Positions 1-6,592 of a DNA stretch of 9,119 nt are shown here, piece by piece (within the stretch, counting starts at the first letter, position 1; the number at the start of each line of letters is the position of its first letter). The notes beneath the pieces are model-generated. The model saw only the letters and a list, made by a program, of their open reading frames with translations, was not told where the DNA came from and did no database searches. The position numbers were made by a program, and so were the translations under genes. The stretch is from Flavobacterium sp. (GTDB lineage Bacteria > Bacteroidota > Bacteroidia > Flavobacteriales > Flavobacteriaceae), in contig JAGNPF010000040.1 of NCBI GenBank assembly GCA_017989775.1, positions 1 through 9,119 of the forward strand, in the 5' to 3' direction.

Positions 1-786
1 CTGAGGATGAATGGAATGTCTGGCTCGCATAAAATCCAAAATCTTTGGTTTGAGCTGTGTAATCGATGCATCGTCATTGGCCGTAAGTGCCATCCAGCCA
101 ACGGTATCTCCATAATTGAAAGCCTGTTGAAAAGTGGTAAAGGGAACAAAAATATTTTTCTGGGCCGACTCGGCATTGCCGTTATTCCTGGAATTGGAAT
201 TGTAAACGCCGACCACCATAAAATTGACTCCATTTACTTTTACGTAAGTCCCCAACACTTCTTCCGTTGGCATATACAAGTCCTTAATAACTCCTTCTCC
301 AATGACGGCCACTTTTCGTTTCAACAAAATATCCTGCTGATTGACAAATCGCCCCCTGACAATACCCATCGACTCTTGCTTGATTAATTCCGGGTAATCG
401 CCATAAATGGTATATGCGGCAGTTTTGGTGCCTCGAATCACATTATTCGCCCCTTCGTATCCCCCCAATTGATTGCGAGGCGAGACATACAACAAGTCCG
501 GAAAGTTTTGCTTCAAAGCATCGACATCGTTGTTTTTAAAATCAAACTGACGGGTTTGCGGCAGTCCTTTATAGGGCTTGGAGGTTGTTTGTGTCCACAT
601 GAACATCGTGTTGGTGGCTATGCCGTCAAATCCTTTTTTAACTCCGTTTTCCAATCCGTTTCCTGCGGCAAGCAATATCACCAATATAAAAATCCCCCAA
701 AACACACCAAATGCGGTCAGTATCGTCCGGAAGGTATTGGCGGTAAGCGCCTCTAAAATTTCGTTCCAATTGTCTCTATCCAACAT
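1..786 (-). CDS. MacB-type ABC transporter permease 2 (partial, C-terminus off window)
   Basis: The frame is open from an ATG at 784-786 to the left edge, giving 262 codons without a stop. It starts MLDRDNWNEILEALTANTFR and continues into one hydrophobic helix at about residues 20-42 (GIFILVILLAAGNGLENG). A soluble region follows that fits the MacB periplasmic core domain, including RGRFVNQQDI and KRKVAVIG near residues 145-165. The C-terminal FtsX-type three-helix domain would lie beyond the edge. The N-terminus closely resembles that of the neighbouring permease at 789-2033 (NWNEILEALTANTFRTILT versus RWQEIFEAIAKNRMRTFLT), so the two are tandem paralogues. The start lies only 2 nt after the stop of that permease, so translation is probably coupled. 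By family, it is an inner-membrane subunit of a mechanotransmitting ABC exporter or lipoprotein-release system. The substrate cannot be read from the sequence. Confidence 0.9.
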   Translation of the reverse strand, partial: MLDRDNWNEILEALTANTFRTILTAFGVFWGIFILVILLAAGNGLENGVKKGFDGIATNTMFMWTQTTSKPYKGLPQTRQFDFKNNDVDALKQNFPDLLYVSPRNQLGGYEGANNVIRGTKTAAYTIYGDYPELIKQESMGIVRGRFVNQQDILLKRKVAVIGEGVIKDLYMPTEEVLGTYVKVNGVNFMVVGVYNSNSRNNGNAESAQKNIFVPFTTFQQAFNYGDTVGWMALTANDDASITQLKPKILDFMRARHSIHPQ

Positions 787-788
787 AA

Positions 789-2033
789 TTATTCATCTCT
801 AAGTGCTACAATGGGTTTTATTTTGGCGGCGTGATAGGCCGGAAAAAAACCTGCCAAAGCTCCTGCAAAAACCAACAACGCCAAGGTTGTCAGGGCAATG
901 CCGAAATCGACTTGCGGGTTCAAAAAATATTCGCTTTGAACATGAGGTCCCACAAATTCCAAAAGCAACAAACTGGACAAAAGCCCCACAAAACCTGCAA
1001 TGGTTGTTATGAAAATGGATTCGTGCAATATCATTCCGATAATGGAAAGCGGTGAAGCGCCCAATGCTTTTCGAATGCCGATTTCCTTGGTGCGTTCTTT
1101 GACTATAATCAACATAATGTTGCTTACGCCAACCACTCCGGCAATGATGGTGCAAATTCCCACCCACCAAAAAAACAGTCGGATGTAAAGGTTCAAATCA
1201 TAAAATTTCTTGGCATCCTCAACCGAATTGTGAACGCCTACTCCACCCGTATCGTCAGGTGCAATGACGTTTTTGCTTTTCAACAATTGCTCCAATTCTT
1301 TCGAAAACTTGGTAGAAACCGCCAATGCCTCGTCGTAATTGGCCTTTTTGTGCAAAGTGTAAAACAAATTGCTGATCTTGTCTCCCGCACCAAAGGTTTT
1401 TTGTGTGGTTGTCAGCGGCAAGTAAATCCTAGTTTCTTCCCTTTCGCCAGAAGGATCGGTAAAAACACCCACAATCTTGAACTTGATTCCGTTGAGGGAA
1501 ATGAGCTCGCCAAGCGGACTTTTGCCTTTAAACAAATCCATCTTGATTTTTTGGCCAATGACACCCACTTTTTCATTGTTTTTCAAGTCGTTCTCGTTGA
1601 TGAAACGTCCTTCGACCATGGTGGCATTTTCAATGACTTGATAATCGGGATTGACACCGCGGTATTGGTAATTTCCGGTTTCTTTTCCATAAACCACCGC
1701 CCCGTTCCATTGGTTATAAGAAGAAGCTTTTTTTTCCAGTTGGCTCCCAAATTTCTGCAACGAAAGATTGTAATCGCTATCCCTAAACTGGATTCGTCTG
1801 CCAGGATTCAACCCTTTGTATTCTTTGGTGGTCGTTCCAGACCAAACTTCAATGATTCCTTCGGCGTCTCTTTCGAACTGTTTGGCAATTCCGTTTTCGA
1901 GACCTTTTCCGGCACCGAGAAGAATGACCAAAATAAAAATCCCCGAAGCCACGGAAATTCCCGTGAGAAAGGTTCTCATCCTGTTCTTGGCAATAGCCTC
2001 GAATATTTCTTGCCAGCGTTCTACATTAAACAT
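789..2033 (-). CDS. MacB/FtsX-family ABC transporter permease 1
   Basis: This is a complete 414-residue protein with typical MacB-permease layout. It has an N-terminal amphipathic stretch and a first helix at about 22-42. A large periplasmic domain spans about 44-280 and contains MVEGRFINENDL at 139-150 and KVGVIG at 155-160. Three C-terminal helices lie at about 285-312, 333-360 and 376-400. The FtsX-family signature VGVSNIMLIIVKERTKEIG is at 301-319, followed by IRKALGAS, and the C-terminus PAYHAAKIKPIVALRDE is also typical of the family. No ATPase domain is fused; the ATPase is the separate gene at 2026-2727, whose stop overlaps this start by 8 nt (ATGTTTAA). It probably pairs with that ATPase and with the paralogous permease downstream, either as a heterodimer like LolC/LolE or as two alternative homodimers. 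The substrate is unknown. Confidence 0.93.
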   Translation of the reverse strand: MFNVERWQEIFEAIAKNRMRTFLTGISVASGIFILVILLGAGKGLENGIAKQFERDAEGIIEVWSGTTTKEYKGLNPGRRIQFRDSDYNLSLQKFGSQLEKKASSYNQWNGAVVYGKETGNYQYRGVNPDYQVIENATMVEGRFINENDLKNNEKVGVIGQKIKMDLFKGKSPLGELISLNGIKFKIVGVFTDPSGEREETRIYLPLTTTQKTFGAGDKISNLFYTLHKKANYDEALAVSTKFSKELEQLLKSKNVIAPDDTGGVGVHNSVEDAKKFYDLNLYIRLFFWWVGICTIIAGVVGVSNIMLIIVKERTKEIGIRKALGASPLSIIGMILHESIFITTIAGFVGLLSSLLLLEFVGPHVQSEYFLNPQVDFGIALTTLALLVFAGALAGFFPAYHAAKIKPIVALRDE

Positions 2034-2727
2034 AAGACGAAGCCCTTACTTGTTCCACATATTTATCGTCGATGATTACACCGTCTTTCAGCACCACGTT
2101 TCTTTTGCACATGGCGGCAATATCGGGTTCGTGGGTCACGATCAAAATCGTTTTTCCTTCGTCGTTAATGCCTTGGATGAGCTCCATAACTTCATAAGAA
2201 GTAACGGTGTCCAAAGCTCCCGTTGGCTCATCGGCAAGCAACACTTTGGGATTTGAGGCCAATGCCCTGGCGATGGCCACACGTTGTTTTTGTCCGCCGG
2301 AAAGTTCGTTGGGCAAATGGTGCGAATGCGAAGCCAAGCCCACTTTTTCAAGATAACGCATCGCGATTTCGGTGCGTTCTTTTCGTTTTATTCCCTGGTA
2401 ATACAAAGGCATCGCCACATTGTCCAAAGCCGATTTGTAATTGATCAAATTGAAAGACTGGAAGACAAAACCCAAAAATTGGTTTCGGTATCTGGAAGCG
2501 ATGGTTTCATTGAGTTTTTTTATGGGCACGTTATCCAAAACATAGTCGCCCGAATCGGCTTCGTCCAAAATTCCGAGAATATTCAGCAGGGTAGATTTTC
2601 CGGAACCTGACGACCCCATGATAGCCACCAATTCGCCTTCCTTGATATTGAAATTGATTCCTTTCAGCACATGCAATTCGGAATGACCCATTTTATAGGA
2701 TTTGTGCAACTCTTTAATTTCAATCAT
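2026..2727 (-). CDS. ABC transporter ATP-binding protein (MacB/LolD type)
   Basis: This 233-residue cytoplasmic ATPase powers the two permeases encoded next to it. All expected nucleotide-binding motifs are visible: Walker A GSSGSGKST (38-46), Q-loop Gln90 in FVFQSFNL, signature LSGGQ (142-146), Walker B VLLADEP with the catalytic Glu (162-168), D-loop GALD (170-173) and H-switch His199 in VTHEPD. The length and the LSGGQKQRVAIARAL and ADEPTGALD blocks are standard for the LolD/MacB ATPase group. It is first in its operon; the permease start overlaps its last codons. Upstream is the 173-bp gap shared with the plus-strand lipoprotein gene. I found no convincing -7/-33 promoter pair for it, though one must lie in that gap. 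The exported substrate is undetermined; macrolides, lipoproteins and peptides are all precedented for the family. Confidence 0.95.
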   Translation of the reverse strand: MIEIKELHKSYKMGHSELHVLKGINFNIKEGELVAIMGSSGSGKSTLLNILGILDEADSGDYVLDNVPIKKLNETIASRYRNQFLGFVFQSFNLINYKSALDNVAMPLYYQGIKRKERTEIAMRYLEKVGLASHSHHLPNELSGGQKQRVAIARALASNPKVLLADEPTGALDTVTSYEVMELIQGINDEGKTILIVTHEPDIAAMCKRNVVLKDGVIIDDKYVEQVRASSYV

Positions 2728-2857
2728 AATTACCTGAATTAGAAAACAATATTAACCATTCTGCGAAATAAATTGTAATAACGAAATGTTAATACCGTTT
2801 CGCATATAAGTGAATAAGACTTCCTTCAATTGAAAATGTTACAGTTTAATCCTAAAA

Positions 2858-2879
2858 TATATTTGTTTTGCTAATTTTG
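2858..2879 (+). promoter_or_regulatory. Two candidate -7 elements (TAnnTTTG) for the DUF4403 lipoprotein gene
   Basis: TATATTTG at 2858-2865 and TAATTTTG at 2872-2879 both match the Bacteroidota -7 consensus TAnnTTTG exactly. They lie 21-43 nt before the ATG at 2901. No TTG or TTTG at the usual distance upstream was found; the nearest TTG, at 2830-2832, is 25 nt before the first box. Either box would place the transcript start downstream of a potential TTG start at 2868, or very close to it. This supports the ATG at 2901 as the true start. The A-rich leader just before that ATG is typical for the phylum. Confidence 0.45.
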
Positions 2880-2900
2880 CCACAACAAACAAAAAATAAA

Positions 2901-4310
2901 ATGCTGAAGTACCTTTCCATCCTGCTTGTTTTTTTAATAATTTTCTTGATTTCCAGTTGTTCCACCTCGAATAAAATTGCGGCAATGAAACCGGAACCGG
3001 ACAATGCAGACCCTTTGGTTTACGACAACACGCCTTCCTTCATCAATTTGCCCATCAGCGTAAAAATCAAGGACATCGAAAACCAAACCAACACCCTATT
3101 GAACGGCTTAATTTACGAAGACAACAACATCGAGGACGACAATATCGAAATGAAAATTTGGAAATTGGCTCCCATAACCATCGAAAGCGACAAAGAAAGC
3201 GCTACCGGAAAAATAAAAACGATATTGCCTCTAAAAGCGTTGGTCAAATATAGAATTGGCACCAAAACTATGGGAGTTGAAATGTACAACACCAAAGAAT
3301 TCAACCTAAACGGATTGGTAACACTCGTGAGCGACGTGGGTTTGACCAATTGGAAACTCGTGACCAAAACCGAACTAAAATCCCTCGACTGGAACGAAAG
3401 TCCGACGATGGTAGTTTTTGGAAAAAACATGCCCGTCACTTATCTCATCAATCCCGCCGTAAAGCTTTTCAGGTTCAAAATCGAAAAGAAGATTGATGCC
3501 GCCATCGAAAAATCAATGGATTTCAAGCCCAATGTTTTGGCTGCCTTGGAGAAAATATGCACCCCTTTTCAAATGAGCGAAGCTTATGAAAGTTGGCTTC
3601 AAATTGTTCCCGTGGAAATCTATTCGACCAATGCCAAACTCAAAAACGACACTTTTTTGATGGAAATGGGAATGAAATGCATGATGGAAACTTTGATAGG
3701 AAACAAACCGGAATCTAAATTTGATGCGTCAAAAATTATCCTGAAACCGGTAACTAAAATCCCAAACCAAATTACTGCAAATATCGCCGCGGTTTCTACT
3801 TATGCAGAAGCGACCAAAATAATGACCAAGAATTTTGCAGGACAGGAATTTGGCTCTGGAACTAAAAAAGTAAAAGTGCAAAATGTTGAAATTTGGCATA
3901 AAAACGACAAAATGGTGATTGCCTTGGATCTTTTGGGCACGGTAAATGGAACGATTTATTTGACGGGTTTCCCACAATATAACGAACAGACCAAAGAAAT
4001 TTATTTCGACAAACTGGATTATGCCTTGGACACCAAAAACAAATTAACGAGAACTGCCAACTGGCTGGCACAAGGACTGGTTTTAAGAAAAATTCAGGAA
4101 AGTTGTCGCTATTCCATAGTTCCCAATTTGGAAGAAGGGAAACGAAGTATGGCTGCTTATCTAAAAAATTATTCCCCTATGCCAGGCGTTTTTGTCAACG
4201 GAAAAATGGAGGATATTCAATTTCAGAAAATTCAATTGACCAACAAGGCCATCGTAGCCTTCATAAAAGTAAACGGCACCGTAAATGTTTCAGTGGATGG
4301 TTTGAAGTAG
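2901..4310 (+). CDS. DUF4403-family lipoprotein
   Basis: This predicted lipoprotein has 469 residues when started at ATG 2901. A longer reading from TTG 2868 would add 11 residues in front of the signal peptide and overlap the promoter-like boxes, so I rejected it. The signal sequence is MLKYLSILLVFLIIFLISSC, with lipobox ISSC and the lipidated Cys at 20. The residues after it (STSNK) lack the acidic run seen in Bacteroidota surface-export signals, so anchoring on the periplasmic side is more likely. I assign DUF4403 from memory of the family pattern: an N-terminal PSFINLPISVKIKDIE block (46-60), an aromatic/Trp-rich middle, and a C-terminal TIYLTGFPQYNEQTKEIYFD block (351-370). The remainder is mixed alpha/beta without catalytic motifs. 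A TULIP-like lipid-binding fold is possible but is my speculation. It is transcribed divergently from the ABC exporter and convergently with the oxidase assembly cluster. No function is established. Confidence 0.8.
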   Translation: MLKYLSILLVFLIIFLISSCSTSNKIAAMKPEPDNADPLVYDNTPSFINLPISVKIKDIENQTNTLLNGLIYEDNNIEDDNIEMKIWKLAPITIESDKESATGKIKTILPLKALVKYRIGTKTMGVEMYNTKEFNLNGLVTLVSDVGLTNWKLVTKTELKSLDWNESPTMVVFGKNMPVTYLINPAVKLFRFKIEKKIDAAIEKSMDFKPNVLAALEKICTPFQMSEAYESWLQIVPVEIYSTNAKLKNDTFLMEMGMKCMMETLIGNKPESKFDASKIILKPVTKIPNQITANIAAVSTYAEATKIMTKNFAGQEFGSGTKKVKVQNVEIWHKNDKMVIALDLLGTVNGTIYLTGFPQYNEQTKEIYFDKLDYALDTKNKLTRTANWLAQGLVLRKIQESCRYSIVPNLEEGKRSMAAYLKNYSPMPGVFVNGKMEDIQFQKIQLTNKAIVAFIKVNGTVNVSVDGLK

Positions 4311-4371
4311 AATTCAGATAGCAAATTTAGATTGAAATTGCGATTGATTTTGTATTTGATTTTTGCAATTG

Positions 4372-4641
4372 CTATTCCTGCTTTTTCTTCTTTCTCATTC
4401 GATAAATATAATACCCAATTCCGCCAACAAGCAAATACGGAATGACCATCAAGTAAACGATTCCGTCATTTACGGCTTGTGACTTTGCGGAATTTCCTTC
4501 GGTTTCCAAAGCGGCACGACACATCGCGCATTGGGCATTTGCAGACAGAGAAAAGAATATAGAAAAAAGAATATAGAAAAACACTCTTACTCCATTACCT
4601 CTTTGCTCTTTGTTCTTTGCTCTTTGTTCTATACTAAACAT
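4372..4641 (-). CDS. Small secreted, membrane-anchored CxxC protein
   Basis: This 89-residue protein has a hydrophobic signal segment at 21-36 ending in SANA, with predicted cleavage before Gln37. The mature start is QCAMCRAALETEG with Cys38 and Cys41. One transmembrane helix lies at about 60-80, followed by a basic tail (RMRKKKKQ). The expected topology is a short periplasmic CxxC head with the C-terminus in the cytoplasm. CAMCR is not a haem site (no CxxCH); thiol exchange or metal binding is possible but unproven. The start overlaps the DUF420 stop by 8 nt (ATGTTTAG). Residues 5-14 are encoded by a heptamer repeat array and the signal region by a 14-bp tandem duplication, so the first 19 residues may be an artefact of repeat expansion. 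The only later in-frame start is GTG at 4584-4582, which would leave no basic residues before the signal segment. Its position last in the SCO/DUF420 cluster suggests a role in oxidase maturation. Confidence 0.72.
   Translation of the reverse strand: MFSIEQRAKNKEQRGNGVRVFFYILFSIFFSLSANAQCAMCRAALETEGNSAKSQAVNDGIVYLMVIPYLLVGGIGYYIYRMRKKKKQE
4551..4581. repeat. 14-bp tandem duplication in the signal-peptide region of the CxxC gene
   Basis: Two perfect head-to-tail copies of AAAAGAATATAGAA lie at 4551-4564 and 4565-4578, plus three bases of a third copy. They fall inside the coding sequence for the hydrophobic core of the signal peptide. Because 14 is not a multiple of 3, gain or loss of one copy would shift the reading frame. 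Confidence 0.9.
4601..4630. repeat. Heptanucleotide tandem array (CTTTGYT, 4.3 copies)
   Basis: Four perfect units alternate CTTTGCT and CTTTGTT from 4601 to 4628, with CT following. On the coding strand they read AACAAAG and AGCAAAG. The array begins 3 nt after the DUF420 stop codon and within the first codons of the small CxxC gene. One unit gained or lost shifts the frame of that gene; three units keep it. Confidence 0.9.
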
Positions 4642-5173
4642 AATAAGGAGAAATCATTAAATAAACCACCACTCCGGTAACAGCAACATACAACCAAATC
4701 GGGAAAGTGATTTTGGCGATTTTTTTGTGCTTGTCAAATCTTTCTGCCAAGGCACGAACGTAAGTTACCAAGACCAGCGGAATTACGGCAATGGACAAAA
4801 GAATGTGCGATATCAAAATAAAGAAATACACGTTTCTAATCATCCCTTCTCCACCAAATTTTGTGGAATCGGAAGTCATGTGATAAGCGACATACATTAC
4901 CAAAAAAGCTACCGAAAGCGCGATGGCAGTCGTCATCAATTGTTCGTGCAATTTTCTCTTTCCGTTTTTAATGGCCAAAACTGCCGCAACCAAAACAACG
5001 GCGGTAATCCCGTTTATTGTCGCATAAATCGGTGGAAGAAATGAAAGAGGCTCTACATCAAACCCAAAATCTTTTAGTTTGACACTAAAAAGAAGTGCCA
5101 CCACGACCGGAATCAAAATGGACACTACTACTATAAACTTGTTGAATTTTTGTTCTAACGAATGATTTTCCAT
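4634..5173 (-). CDS. DUF420 membrane protein (CtaM/YozB-like oxidase assembly factor)
   Basis: This is a 179-residue polytopic membrane protein with five predicted helices at about 13-30, 50-68, 80-98, 116-138 and 155-174. His residues sit in or near helices 3 and 4 (His76 in KLHEQLM, His98 in AYHMTSD, His123 in ISHILLS), which is the pattern I know for DUF420. The Firmicutes member CtaM is required for maturation of aa3-type oxidases. It lies 2 nt after the SCO1 gene and within a cluster beside oxidase subunit genes, which supports the same role here. The exact step (haem A or copper insertion, or subunit assembly) cannot be told from sequence. The stop codon overlaps the start of the downstream CxxC gene. 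Confidence in the family is high; confidence in the role is moderate. Confidence 0.88.
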   Translation of the reverse strand: MENHSLEQKFNKFIVVVSILIPVVVALLFSVKLKDFGFDVEPLSFLPPIYATINGITAVVLVAAVLAIKNGKRKLHEQLMTTAIALSVAFLVMYVAYHMTSDSTKFGGEGMIRNVYFFILISHILLSIAVIPLVLVTYVRALAERFDKHKKIAKITFPIWLYVAVTGVVVYLMISPYYV

Positions 5174-5175
5174 CT

Positions 5176-5862
5176 TTATTCTTTTAATAAAACTGCTATG
5201 TCTTGTTGAATGTCTCTCACTCCTTTTTTCTCCAAACCGTCATAATACAAAATCGGGTTTCCAAACTCGTCTTTTCGGCATCGAATGTTGCCGTTTTTGT
5301 CAATCAGGGCAAACAATCCCGAGTGTTCGAAACCTCCTTTTGCTTTGCCGTTTTGTCCCGCATAAAGGTTGAATCCTTTGTTGGACAAATCGAAAATATA
5401 GGTTTTGTCTCCCGTCAAGAAATTCCAGTTGGAGGATTTAACGCCCAATAATTCCTTGTGATCTTTCAGGACTGCTGGTGTATCGTGTTCCGGATCGATG
5501 GAAATGGAAACGATGCCAAAATTAGGATTGCCAAAGAACTTTTTTTCAATAATCAACATACTTTGATTCATTTTGGGACAAATGGTGGGACAAGTCGTGA
5601 AGAAAAATTCCAGGACATACACTTTCCCTTTGTAGGTTTCATTGGTAATCTTGACATTGTCTTGGTTCACCAATTCAAATTTTGGAGCGGGACCAATTGT
5701 TTGCAAATTCGCATCCTCTTTTGACGAATTGGAAACCTTGCCCAATCGGTCACCTTTTACGACACCGTTGTTTTCAATCCTGTCCACAATTTCCGGAATA
5801 ACCAAAATCCCAAAAATCAGGATAACAAAAGAAATCCAGATGTATGATTTGTTTTTAAGCAT
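5176..5862 (-). CDS. sco1: SCO1/SenC-family copper chaperone
   Basis: This 228-residue protein has an N-terminal membrane anchor (about 7-25) and a periplasmic thioredoxin-like domain. The copper site is complete: CPTIC gives Cys91 and Cys95, and the distal ligand is His180 in FEHSGLF. The family block SIDPEHDTP lies at 121-129, and residues before the Cys pair (VYVLEFFFTT) are typical of SCO. The C-terminal part contains LIDKNGNIRCRKD. SCO proteins deliver copper to, or reduce the thiols of, the CuA site in oxidase subunit II, which fits the neighbouring aa3 oxidase genes. The start ATG at 5860-5862 follows the stop of the upstream SCO-like gene by 12 nt, and DUF420 starts 2 nt downstream. 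One extra Cys at 195 is not a known ligand. Confidence 0.95.
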   Translation of the reverse strand: MLKNKSYIWISFVILIFGILVIPEIVDRIENNGVVKGDRLGKVSNSSKEDANLQTIGPAPKFELVNQDNVKITNETYKGKVYVLEFFFTTCPTICPKMNQSMLIIEKKFFGNPNFGIVSISIDPEHDTPAVLKDHKELLGVKSSNWNFLTGDKTYIFDLSNKGFNLYAGQNGKAKGGFEHSGLFALIDKNGNIRCRKDEFGNPILYYDGLEKKGVRDIQQDIAVLLKE

Positions 5863-5874
5863 GTTTTCTATGAG

Positions 5875-6516
5875 TTAAAGCCGTTTTGAGGCGTTGTGGT
5901 TCTTTTTGAGCGCCGCACGGTATTCGTACAAGATAACTTTGAAATCATCCAGCATCTCGTTGCTCAATTCGGCGGGATGGAACGTATTGTAACCCTCTTT
6001 ATAACCTTTCTTGTCTTTTCTCCCTCTGAGGTTTCTTTCCTTGTCCAAAATATATACGTTTGGAGTTCCCAAATGGGCATCCAATTTCTCCACCAATTTT
6101 AATTGATTGTAATAGGCCGAGATTTCTTCGGGCGAAGCGAAAACGAAATGCCACTGACTGACATCGGTGAATGCTTTCAAGGCATCAACGACACTTTTGG
6201 CTTCGTCCTCGGTTCCCAAAGGACACAAGACCACAAATTGCAAGTCTTTGAAAGTATGGTAGCGTTGATAGATTTTTTGGTTGAGATTAAAAAAATTCCC
6301 CCTGTTTTCCAAGAGATTCGAACCTGAAAAACCAAGAATCGTTATTTTGTCATTCAAACTTATTTTTTGGTTGTCCAAGGATTTCCAATTACCGAAATCA
6401 GCAACTTTTGGCGTAATAACGGGTAGTTTGGTAAAACTGTTCACTCCCGATGCGAAAAAAAGATAGGCAACAATAGGTAAAACAAAAAGGATGAAGAGAA
6501 CAATATTTTTTTTCAT
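5875..6516 (-). CDS. SCO-like thioredoxin-fold protein lacking the CxxxC copper motif
   Basis: This 213-residue protein is started at ATG 6514-6516 (MKKNIVLFILFVLPIVAYLF), which gives a clean N-terminal anchor. A start at 6561 would add 15 residues and lie inside the upstream terminator hairpin, so it is rejected. Residues 40-100 follow the SCO/thioredoxin layout (FGNWKSLDNQKISLND, then KITILGFSGSNLLENRGN), but the place where SCO carries CxxxC reads SGSNLLE. The only Cys is 98, in FVVLCPLG. The C-terminal part aligns by eye with the adjacent SCO1: HLGTPNVYILDKERNLRGRKD here against HSGLFALIDKNGNIRCRKD there. A His (148) is thus retained at the distal-ligand position. It is likely a diverged paralogue without classical copper binding, perhaps a partner or scaffold of SCO1. 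It is first in the assembly cluster. The fold assignment is moderately sure; the role is unknown. Confidence 0.82.
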   Translation of the reverse strand: MKKNIVLFILFVLPIVAYLFFASGVNSFTKLPVITPKVADFGNWKSLDNQKISLNDKITILGFSGSNLLENRGNFFNLNQKIYQRYHTFKDLQFVVLCPLGTEDEAKSVVDALKAFTDVSQWHFVFASPEEISAYYNQLKLVEKLDAHLGTPNVYILDKERNLRGRKDKKGYKEGYNTFHPAELSNEMLDDFKVILYEYRAALKKNHNASKRL

Positions 6517-6538
6517 GATTGTGCCGAAGTATAATGTG

Positions 6539-6546
6539 CAAAAATA
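6539..6546 (-). promoter_or_regulatory. Candidate -7 element TATTTTTG for the SCO/DUF420 cluster
   Basis: Read on the minus strand this is an exact match to TAnnTTTG, located 22 nt before the ATG at 6516. It uses the T-run of the preceding intrinsic terminator. The nearest upstream TTTG is 12 nt away, shorter than the usual spacing, so the -33 element is weak or missing. Low-complexity T-rich sequence could give this match by chance. Confidence 0.35.
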
Positions 6547-6575
6547 AAAAAAGGCACGCAAAGCGCACCCTTTTT
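6546..6575 (-). terminator. Intrinsic terminator after the oxidase subunit IV gene
   Basis: On the minus strand the RNA would form GGTGCGC, loop UUU, GCGUGCC (7 pairs, two of them G-U), followed by a run of seven U. The run of A before the stem lets the hairpin extend. It begins 18 nt after the subunit IV stop codon. Runs of A/T on both sides mean it might also work in the opposite direction, though no plus-strand gene needs it here. Confidence 0.85.
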
Positions 6576-6592
6576 ATTGAATTAATATTTTG

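Noticed and set aside
1230..2075. 281-codon open frame on the plus strand
   Set aside because: It is antisense to a clear MacB permease with full family motifs; its composition is not that of a real protein.
2747..2754. TAATATTG on the minus strand as -7 box for the ABC operon
   Set aside because: It has one mismatch to TAnnTTTG, no -33 partner, and lies in AT-rich sequence where such matches are common.
2868..2900. TTG start adding 11 residues to the DUF4403 lipoprotein
   Set aside because: The extension precedes a perfect lipoprotein signal sequence and overlaps two promoter-like boxes; ATG at 2901 is preferred.
4318..4375. Inverted repeat ATAGCAA/TTGCTAT and inner AATTGC/GCAATT between the convergent genes, considered as a terminator
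   Set aside because: The stems are 6-7 bp, AT-rich, with loops of 23-44 nt and no following T-run in the right place.
6517..6561. Longer N-terminus (MRAFFYFCTLYFGTI) for the SCO-like gene
   Set aside because: Its start codon would lie in the terminator hairpin, and the extension precedes a normal MKKN signal anchor.
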